Assembly (NCBI RefSeq): GCF_004570345.1
Contig: NZ_SPQM01000093.1
Coordinates: 1-19,400 of the forward strand
DNA: 19,400 bases
Direction: 5' to 3'
Source: Blastococcus sp. CT_GayMR20
Lineage (GTDB): Bacteria; Actinomycetota; Actinomycetes; Mycobacteriales; Geodermatophilaceae
The notes under the pieces were generated by a model. That model was given only the letters and a program-made list of their open reading frames with translations. It was not told where the DNA came from and made no database searches. Position numbers and translations under genes: made by a program. Shown piece after piece: positions 14,173 to 19,400 of this stretch. Position 1 is the stretch's first letter; every line of letters begins with the position of its first letter.

Positions 14173-14196
14173 CCCCTTCGCGGGAGTGCGAAGGGG
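14173..14196 (-). terminator. Terminator hairpin after the receptor gene
   Basis: CCCCTTCGC (14173-14181), loop GGGAGT, GCGAAGGGG (14188-14196): a perfect 9-bp stem starting about 45 nt after the receptor stop codon. It separates the receptor from the 298-residue gene. Confidence 0.65.
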
Positions 14197-14241
14197 AGAC
14201 GGCCGCGTGGTCGATCCGGTTGTGTTACGAGATTGTCGCTC

Positions 14242-15933
14242 TCAGTAGCTGAAGCGGGATACCGCCGCCCTGAGCTCCGACGCCATCCGCGCCAGCTCGT
14301 CGACCGCCACCCGGGTCTGACCCAGCGCCTGGTTCGTCGCGTCGGCCGCGCCGGAGACACCGCCGATGTTGGTGGCGATCTGCCCCGACCCGTCGGCCGC
14401 CTCCCCGACGGACCGCGACATCTCGTTCGTCGTGGCAGTCTGCTCCTCCACCGCGCTGGCGATGGTGAGCTGGAAGTCGTTGATCTGCCCGATGACTGCG
14501 CTGATGCGGCCGATCGCCGACACCGCGCCTGTGGTGTCCTGCTGGATCGCCTCCACCCGGCGGGCGATGTCCTCGGTCGCCTTCGCCGTCTCCTGCGCCA
14601 GCTCCTTGACCTCGTTGGCCACGACGGCGAAGCCCTTGCCCGCCTCCCCGGCGCGCGCGGCCTCGATGGTCGCGTTCAGGGCGAGCAGGTTCGTCTGCTC
14701 GGCGATGCTCGTGATCACCTTGACCACGTCGCCGATCTCGCGCGACGACTCGCCCAGCCGGGTCACCGTCGCGGTCGTCGTCCCGGCCTCCGTCACGGCT
14801 GCCGCAGCGACCCGTGCGGCCTCGTTGGCGTTCTGCGAGATCTCCCTGATCGAGGCACCCATCTCCTCCGCCCCGGCCGCGACGGTCTGCACGTTGCGCG
14901 AGACCTCCTCGGCAGCGCCGGCCACCACACCGGACTGGGCACTCGTCTCCTGCGCCGAGGCCGAGATCTGGGCCGACGACGCCGACAGCTCCTCGGACGA
15001 CGCCGCGACCGCGTCCGCGGAGGCGACCACCGAGGTCAGCACCCGCCGGAGGCTGTCCTGCGCCTCTCCCAGTGCCTCCGCCATGCGACCGAGCTCGTCG
15101 CGCGCTGCCACCTCGGGGGCGACGGTCAGGTCACCGGCCGCCATGGCCTCGACCGACCGACGCACCGAACCGACCGTGCGGGTCAGCATCCGGACCACCG
15201 CGACCGCCAGCGCCGACGCGATCGCGATGCCGACCAGCAGGGCCGTGATGACCTGGGCGGTCACGTCGGACGCGAGGTCCTCGCCCGCCGCGGCCTCGGC
15301 CGCCGCCGCCGTGGCCTGGGCGTCGCTCTCCGCGGCGTACGGCTCCATCACGGCGGTGGCGAGGGGCTTCTCCTCGTTGAACCCGTAGTGGGGGACGACG
15401 ACCGGCGCCACGGCGTCGGGCGCCTCCCGCTCGTCCTCGCCCTCGGCGCCGGGTGCCGGGATCGCGGCGGCGGCCTCGGCGGCCCGAGCGGTGTCGATCG
15501 CGGCGAGCTGCTCGTCAGCCATGGCGTAGTAGGCGACCAGACCGTCGTTGAGCGCCGCCCACGCCGCGTCGTCGGCCTGGTGACCGTCGTACTCGTCGAC
15601 CAGCGCCTCGAGCTCGGCCTGCCGCTCGGCGAGGTTCTCCCGGAGGAAGGTGCGCGTCTCGGCGTCGGCGACGTTGTAGGAGACGATGCGCACGCGGTCG
15701 CCCTGGAAGCTGCGCTGGATCGCGCCGAGGGTGTCGAGGGGTACGACCACCTCGCGGTGCAGCCGCTGCTCGGCGTCGCGCAGCTCGTGAACGCCATGGA
15801 CGGCCACCGCAGCGATGACGCACGCGACGAGTGCCAGCAGGCCCACGACGGAGCCGAGCTTCAGGGCGAGGGGACGGTCGGTGAACCAGCGCAGGTACGC
15901 GCGGTCGATAGCAGGCAGACGCATGACGCTCAT
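14242..15933 (-). CDS. Transmembrane methyl-accepting chemotaxis receptor
   Basis: A 563-residue inner-membrane receptor. The first membrane helix is at about 24-46 and the second at about 227-247. Between them is a ~180-residue extracytoplasmic part that begins like a four-helix-bundle sensor ([22 protein letters not shown]) but includes a proline- and acid-rich stretch (about 158-185). HAMP follows (248-300, [26 protein letters not shown]), then the signalling coiled coil with the conserved tip [23 protein letters not shown] (within 412-434) that contacts CheA and CheW. There is no CheR-binding pentapeptide at the end (it finishes AVSRFSY). The ATG at 15933 is chosen because upstream in-frame starts lie before the predicted transcript start; ATG 15924 is the alternative. 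The ligand is unknown. Confidence 0.95.
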   Translation of the reverse strand: MSVMRLPAIDRAYLRWFTDRPLALKLGSVVGLLALVACVIAAVAVHGVHELRDAEQRLHREVVVPLDTLGAIQRSFQGDRVRIVSYNVADAETRTFLRENLAERQAELEALVDEYDGHQADDAAWAALNDGLVAYYAMADEQLAAIDTARAAEAAAAIPAPGAEGEDEREAPDAVAPVVVPHYGFNEEKPLATAVMEPYAAESDAQATAAAAEAAAGEDLASDVTAQVITALLVGIAIASALAVAVVRMLTRTVGSVRRSVEAMAAGDLTVAPEVAARDELGRMAEALGEAQDSLRRVLTSVVASADAVAASSEELSASSAQISASAQETSAQSGVVAGAAEEVSRNVQTVAAGAEEMGASIREISQNANEAARVAAAAVTEAGTTTATVTRLGESSREIGDVVKVITSIAEQTNLLALNATIEAARAGEAGKGFAVVANEVKELAQETAKATEDIARRVEAIQQDTTGAVSAIGRISAVIGQINDFQLTIASAVEEQTATTNEMSRSVGEAADGSGQIATNIGGVSGAADATNQALGQTRVAVDELARMASELRAAVSRFSY

Positions 15934-15955
15934 TTCGGTTGTTCCGGACGACGCC

Positions 15956-15976
15956 GTCGGCCGGCTCCCGGCCGAC
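15956..15976 (-). other. 5' leader hairpin of the receptor mRNA
   Basis: GTCGGCCGG (15956-15964), loop CTC, CCGGCCGAC (15968-15976): a perfect 9-bp stem. It begins 12 nt after the -10-like GCCGATGT and ends 22 nt before the start codon, as in the cheA and cheB leaders. Confidence 0.55.
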
Positions 15977-15988
15977 CCGGCTCTCCTG

Positions 15989-15996
15989 ACATCGGC
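15989..15996 (-). promoter_or_regulatory. Sigma-28-like -10 element of the receptor gene
   Basis: GCCGATGT on the minus strand matches GCCGATAA at 6 of 8. The -35 region at the usual spacing (CACGGAAC) is poor. The call rests mainly on its position: the same distance to a leader hairpin as in cheA and cheB. The predicted transcript start is near 15982. Confidence 0.45.
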
Positions 15997-16060
15997 GGCC
16001 GCACCCTGTTCCGTGGCCATTTCACCCGGTCCCGTGCCGTAACTCACAGCCACCGCAACG

Positions 16061-16106
16061 CAGCGACCCCCGGCGTCCGTCGGAGGACGGACACCGGGGG
16101 TCGCTG
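16061..16106 (-). terminator. Terminator hairpin after cheW
   Basis: Arms 16061-16080 and 16087-16106 form a 20-bp stem with one mismatch (C16074/A16093) and a 6-nt loop. It begins 14 nt after the cheW stop codon and should end the cheA-cheW transcript, leaving the receptor gene to its own promoter. Confidence 0.8.
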
Positions 16107-16120
16107 GCGGCAGAGAGCCT

Positions 16121-16573
16121 TCAGGCGCTGACGGCCTTCTGGACGTCGAGGGCGAGCAGCAGCTGCCCGTCCAGCTTGTAGGCGCCCCGGATCAGGTCGC
16201 GCCCCTGGCCCTCGAGCGTGTCCGGCGGCGCCTCGAAGTCGGAGGCGTCGACGTCGACGACGTCCGCGATCGAGTCGACCAGCAGGCTGACGGCCTCGCC
16301 GTCCAGCCGGACGACGATGACGACGGCGTCCGTGCCCTCGGGGCGCTTCGGCCGGCCGAGCCGCTCCCGCAGCTCGATGGCGGTGACGACCTGACCGCGG
16401 AGGTTGATCAGGCCGGCCACGGCGCTCGGAGCCAGGGGCACCCGCGTCAGCTGCTGGCTGCGGAGCACCTCCTGCACGTGCTCGACCTCGATGCCGTAGA
16501 GGTCGCCGTCCAGCCGGAACGTGGCGAGCTGACCGCTGGTGGCGGGGCTCTTGGTGTCGATCGACGCGGTCAC
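16121..16573 (-). CDS. cheW: Chemotaxis coupling protein CheW
   Basis: A 150-residue single CheW domain that links the receptor to CheA. Landmarks: [24 protein letters not shown] near the start, then [28 protein letters not shown] (46-73), with the conserved NLRG at 57-60, and [15 protein letters not shown]. The end, [21 protein letters not shown], is typical. The GTG at 16573 is separated from the cheA stop by one base and has GGAGGT 5 nt upstream, inside the end of cheA, so translation is likely coupled. Length is normal for the family. Confidence 0.96.
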   Translation of the reverse strand: MTASIDTKSPATSGQLATFRLDGDLYGIEVEHVQEVLRSQQLTRVPLAPSAVAGLINLRGQVVTAIELRERLGRPKRPEGTDAVVIVVRLDGEAVSLLVDSIADVVDVDASDFEAPPDTLEGQGRDLIRGAYKLDGQLLLALDVQKAVSA

Positions 16574-16574
16574 G

Positions 16575-19046
16575 TCAGACCTCCAGGAAAGCGGTGGGGA
16601 CGCCGTCGGGCGTCGTGGACTCGCAGGCCCCGGGCGCGGCTCCGGGGGTGCTGTAGAACGCCGGGTCGGCGGCGAGGATCGCGGCCCGCACGTCCAGCAG
16701 CTCGGTCACCTTGTCGCCGAGGACGGCGGATCCGAGCAGCCCGAGGTCGTCGATGTCGCTGCGGACGGCGGCCTCGCCGTCGACGATGTCGAGGATCTCC
16801 TCGACCACGATCGCGACGCTGCGGCCGTGGTCGGCGTAGACGATGACCTCGAGCACCTCGCGGTCGGACTCGCCGTAGGCACCCAGGTGCCGGTCGAGAC
16901 GGACGATCGGCAGGATCGCGCCGCGGTACTGCACGACCTCCCGGTTGCCGACCTTCTCGACGGAGTCGGCGCGCACCTGCTCGAGCCGGGTGACCGTGTC
17001 GAGCGGGATGGCGACCCGGCGGCCGCCACCGATCGAGGCGAGCAGCATCCGCTGCCGCTCGGTCTCGACCGCTGCGGCGTGGGCGGCGGCAGTCCGGGAC
17101 TCCTGGCGGTCGACCGTCTCGGTGCGCAGCGCGCGCCGGGCGAGGGCCTGCACGTCGAGGATCAGCGCCACGGTGCCGTCGCCGAGGACGGTGGCACCGG
17201 AGTACAGGCCGATGGCCTTGAGCTGGCCACCGACCGCCTTGACCACGATCTCCTCGGTGTTGATCACCCGGTCCACGACCAGGCCGAAGCGACGGCCCTC
17301 GGACCGGAGGACGGCGATGACGACGTGGCCGTCGTGCCGCTCCGAGGCCAGACCCAGGACGTCGGTCAGCCGGACCAGCGGCAGCAACTCACCACGCAGG
17401 CGGTACACCTGAGCGCCGCCGACCTCCTCGACCGCGTTCGCCGCCTTCTCGGCGTCGAGGGAGACCAGCTCCTGGAGGCTGATCTGGGGAATGGCGTAGC
17501 GGTCGGACGCGCACTCCACCGTCAGCGCCGGGACGATCGCGAGGGTCAGCGGGATGCGCAGCCGGCAGACGGTGCCGTTGCCCGGCACCGACTCGACCTC
17601 GATCGTGCCGCCGATGGCCTCGATGTTGGTCTTCACGACGTCCATGCCGACGCCCCGGCCGGACACGTTGGTGACCGCGGCCGCCGTCGAGAACCCGGGC
17701 GCGAAGATCATCTGCAGGACGTCCGCGGGGCTCATCCGCGTCAGGGCATCGGCCGAGATCAGTCCGCGCTCGACCGCCTTGGCACCGATCTTCGCCGGGT
17801 CGATCCCCGCGCCGTCGTCGGCGACCTCGACCACGACCTGCCCGCTCTCGTGCTTCGCGCGCAGGGTGAGGACGCCCTCGGCCGACTTGCCGGCCGCCTT
17901 GCGGACCTCCGGCTTCTCGATGCCGTGGTCCACGGAGTTGCGGACGAGGTGGGTCAACGGGTCCTTGACGGCCTCGAGCAGGGTCTTGTCGAGCTCGGTC
18001 TCCCGGCCCTCCATCTCCAGGCGGACCGTCTTGCCGCACTGCAGGCCCAGGTCGCGGACGACGCGGGGCAGCTTGGACCAGATGTGGTCGATCGGCTGCA
18101 TGCGCGTCTTCATGACGCCCTCCTGCAGCTCGCTGGCGATGAGGTTCAGCCGCTGCGAGGCACGGATCAGGTCCGTGTCGGTCTGCCGGGCGACGTTCTG
18201 GACGATCTGGTTGCGGGTGAGCACGAGCTCGCCCACCAGCAGCATCAGCTCGTCGAGCAGGTCCACGTCGACCCGGATCGTGCTGTCGGCGACCGCACGA
18301 CGCGGCTGACCGCCGGCGCCGTCGGCCGGTGCGGCCTCGCCGTCCGGGTGGTCGCCGGCAGGGTCGAGGGTGGGGATGTCGTACGACGCCTCGGGCGTCA
18401 CCGTCTCCTCGGGCAGCACCGTGGACACGTCCTCGATCAGGTCGTCGGCGGCGGGGGCCGGCTCCACGACCGCAGCGGCGGCCCTACGGGTCGTCGTCCG
18501 CTTGGCGGGGGCCTTCGCTGGGGCCTTCGCGGGGGCCTTCGCGGCGGCAGCCTTGGCAGGCGCCTTGGCGGCTGCAGCCTTGGCCGGCGTCCTCGCGGCG
18601 GCCTTCTTCGCGGGGGCCTTCGCGCGCGGGGTGGGGATCACCGGTGCCGGCGCGGCGGGGGCGTCCTCCATGGCCGCGGTGATCGCGGCCACGACACCGG
18701 AGACGTCGACCGGCCCCTCGCCGCCGGTGGCCTCGATGGACGTCAGCAGGGAGCGGACGCTGTCGACCATCTGCAGCAGCACGCTGGTGCGGGCCGGGGT
18801 CAGCTCGAGCTCGCCGTCCCGCAGCCGGGAGAGCATGTTCTCGCCGACGTGGGTGACCTCCTCGAGCCGGTTGAAGGCCAGGAAGCCCGACGTCCCCTTG
18901 ATCGTGTGGATCGTGCGGAAGATGCTCGACAGCCGCTCGCGGGAGTTGGGCTCCTGCTCCAGGGCGACCAGGTCGGTGTCCAGCTGGTCGAGGTTCTCGT
19001 GGCTCTCGACCAGGAACTCTTCGACGATGTCGTCCAGACCGTCCAC
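16575..19046 (-). CDS. cheA: Chemotaxis sensor histidine kinase CheA with two C-terminal CheW domains
   Basis: An 823-residue cytoplasmic kinase. Domains: Hpt (1-105) with phospho-acceptor H47 in RTIHTIKGTSG; a lysine/alanine/proline-repeat linker (142-188); acidic linker (195-250); dimerisation helices (about 255-320); HATPase with N box HLVRNSVDHG (366-375), G1 DDGAGID (410-416) and G2 SGRGVGMDV (462-470); a first CheW-like domain (about 503-640); a second CheW-like domain (about 665-795). I do not recognise the CheY/CheB-binding P2 domain; the repeat linker sits in its place. The GTG at 19046 has AGAAGG 8 nt upstream. It phosphorylates CheY and CheB in response to receptor state. It is transcribed with cheW from a sigma-28-type promoter. 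Confidence 0.96.
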   Translation of the reverse strand: MDGLDDIVEEFLVESHENLDQLDTDLVALEQEPNSRERLSSIFRTIHTIKGTSGFLAFNRLEEVTHVGENMLSRLRDGELELTPARTSVLLQMVDSVRSLLTSIEATGGEGPVDVSGVVAAITAAMEDAPAAPAPVIPTPRAKAPAKKAAARTPAKAAAAKAPAKAAAAKAPAKAPAKAPAKRTTTRRAAAAVVEPAPAADDLIEDVSTVLPEETVTPEASYDIPTLDPAGDHPDGEAAPADGAGGQPRRAVADSTIRVDVDLLDELMLLVGELVLTRNQIVQNVARQTDTDLIRASQRLNLIASELQEGVMKTRMQPIDHIWSKLPRVVRDLGLQCGKTVRLEMEGRETELDKTLLEAVKDPLTHLVRNSVDHGIEKPEVRKAAGKSAEGVLTLRAKHESGQVVVEVADDGAGIDPAKIGAKAVERGLISADALTRMSPADVLQMIFAPGFSTAAAVTNVSGRGVGMDVVKTNIEAIGGTIEVESVPGNGTVCRLRIPLTLAIVPALTVECASDRYAIPQISLQELVSLDAEKAANAVEEVGGAQVYRLRGELLPLVRLTDVLGLASERHDGHVVIAVLRSEGRRFGLVVDRVINTEEIVVKAVGGQLKAIGLYSGATVLGDGTVALILDVQALARRALRTETVDRQESRTAAAHAAAVETERQRMLLASIGGGRRVAIPLDTVTRLEQVRADSVEKVGNREVVQYRGAILPIVRLDRHLGAYGESDREVLEVIVYADHGRSVAIVVEEILDIVDGEAAVRSDIDDLGLLGSAVLGDKVTELLDVRAAILAADPAFYSTPGAAPGACESTTPDGVPTAFLEV
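18483..18623 (-). repeat. Lys/Ala/Pro repeat tract inside cheA
   Basis: Codons for residues 142-188 of CheA form degenerate tandem repeats of AKAPAK / AKAAAAKAP type, followed by RTTTRR. The peptide resembles the tails of histone H1-like bacterial proteins. The DNA repeat units (GCCTTCGCGGGG, GCCTTGGC and variants on the plus strand) make it prone to length change by slippage. Confidence 0.75.
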
Positions 19047-19072
19047 CGTTACTGCCTTCTCTCTACGTTGCG

Positions 19073-19107
19073 ACCGGACATGGCGCGCTGACGCGCGCCC
19101 GTCCGGT
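19073..19107 (-). other. 5' leader hairpin of the cheA-cheW mRNA
   Basis: ACCGGAC (19073-19079) pairs with GTCCGGT (19101-19107), and GGCGCGC (19082-19088) with GCGCGCC (19093-19099). The total is 14 bp with a small internal loop and a TGAC tip. It begins 13 nt after the -10 element and ends 26 nt before the GTG, leaving the ribosome site (19056-19061) free. Confidence 0.65.
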
Positions 19108-19120
19108 TGGGTCCCTTCCC

Positions 19121-19128
19121 TTATCGGC
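19121..19128 (-). promoter_or_regulatory. Sigma-28-type -10 element of the cheA-cheW operon
   Basis: GCCGATAA on the minus strand is a perfect match to the sigma-28 -10 consensus. The -35 region at 11-nt spacing (TCGGCGGC) does not match well. The predicted start is near 19114, with a leader of about 67 nt. Confidence 0.58.
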
Positions 19129-19142
19129 AGCGTTTCCCCGCC

Positions 19143-19172
19143 GCCGACCCTCCGGGGAAGGGGAGGGTCGGC
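19143..19172 (-). terminator. Terminator hairpin of the gene upstream of cheA
   Basis: GCCGACCCTCC (19143-19153), 8-nt loop, GGAGGGTCGGC (19162-19172): a perfect 11-bp stem beginning about 20 nt after the stop codon at 19192. It abuts the cheA promoter. Confidence 0.7.
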
Positions 19173-19191
19173 CGCGGGGACGGCCCGGGGA

Positions 19192-19400
19192 TCAGAACGC
19201 GAAAGTGGCGGCCGGGCTGCGCAGGTCGGCGGCCGTCGGGACGACGGAGATGGCGCCGGCCGTCGCGGCGTCGAACTGCTCGCGGTACCCCTTCACCACG
19301 AGGAAGTCCTCCCGCGCCCCCTGCGGCACCACCGAGGCGAACGCGCTCGCCGTCACCACCCGCGCAACACCCAGCGACGCGGCACCGGACGACCCGCGGT
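19192..19400 (-). CDS. C-terminal 69 residues of an unidentified protein (runs off the right edge)
   Basis: The minus-strand frame ends with TGA at 19192-19194 and stays open to the window edge. Visible residues include LGVARVVTASAFASVVPQG, REDFLVVKGYREQFDAATAG and a final DLRSPAATFAF. Third positions are nearly all G or C in this frame, supporting coding. I do not recognise the family from this fragment. A hairpin terminator follows, so it is transcribed separately from cheA. Confidence 0.65.
   Translation of the reverse strand, partial: RGSSGAASLGVARVVTASAFASVVPQGAREDFLVVKGYREQFDAATAGAISVVPTAADLRSPAATFAF

Noticed and set aside
13087..16131. A 1,014-codon open frame on the plus strand across the receptor and the unknown gene
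   Set aside because: It lies opposite the well-supported receptor gene, has low-complexity Arg/Gly/His composition with no domain, and is a product of high GC content.
16539..19091. An 850-codon open frame on the plus strand opposite cheA
   Set aside because: It is antisense to cheA and cheW, whose domains and catalytic residues are intact; the frame has no family content.
1..19400. CRISPR array, tRNA, rRNA, insertion sequence or prophage
   Set aside because: No regularly spaced repeats, no cloverleaf or rRNA-like stretch, and no transposase or integrase frame was seen. The holin-like gene is a chromosomal family and not evidence of a phage.

Overview
The window is very GC-rich, uses GTG starts freely, and carries a chemotaxis cluster together with SpoIIE-type phosphatases, a large-type NAD-glutamate dehydrogenase and several apparently leaderless promoters. 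This suggests a motile actinobacterium. The Geodermatophilaceae (Blastococcus, Modestobacter, Geodermatophilus) or nearby Kineosporia/Nocardioides-type lineages are my inference from gene content, not a proven placement.

Left part (1-4751): the N-terminal part of an NAD-specific glutamate dehydrogenase (minus, runs off the left edge) lies downstream of a small four-helix membrane protein of the phage-holin-4 type (minus). Divergent from these are three tandem paralogous genes for two-helix membrane proteins with a bacterial PH-like domain (plus), then a P-loop ATPase (plus). The third PH gene and the ATPase share a copied promoter-plus-start segment. The second PH gene and the ATPase share an inverted repeat TCTAG-N8-CTAGA in front of them. 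A double hairpin closes this region.

Middle-left part (4749-9075): two divergently transcribed PAS-GAF-PP2C (SpoIIE/RsbU-type) phosphatases are followed by a small RsbW-like histidine-kinase-type ATPase. This looks like a partner-switching module that would control an anti-sigma or anti-anti-sigma system. A 20-bp perfect hairpin separates it from the chemotaxis genes.

Right part (9081-19146): all genes are on the minus strand. In transcription order they are cheA-cheW (terminator), a transmembrane methyl-accepting chemotaxis receptor (terminator), an unrecognised 298-residue protein, then a tightly overlapping operon cheB-cheR-cheY-cheX-cheY-(CheX-like candidate). CheA autophosphorylates on signals from the receptor through CheW. 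CheR and CheB adjust receptor methylation. Two CheY proteins carry the phosphoryl signal, and CheX (plus perhaps the last gene) would dephosphorylate them. No cheD or cheZ is seen. Three transcripts (cheA, mcp, cheB) each have a sigma-28-type -10 element (GCCGAT--) followed 12-13 nt later by a strong hairpin that would form the 5' end of the mRNA. The last 200 bases hold the C-terminus of an unidentified minus-strand gene.

The most unusual signals are the shared promoter/leader-hairpin layout of the che transcripts, the possible second CheX-type protein, the histone-H1-like linker in CheA, the unknown gene inside the che locus, and the PH-protein/ATPase cassette with copied leaderless promoters and a CTAG-based operator candidate.
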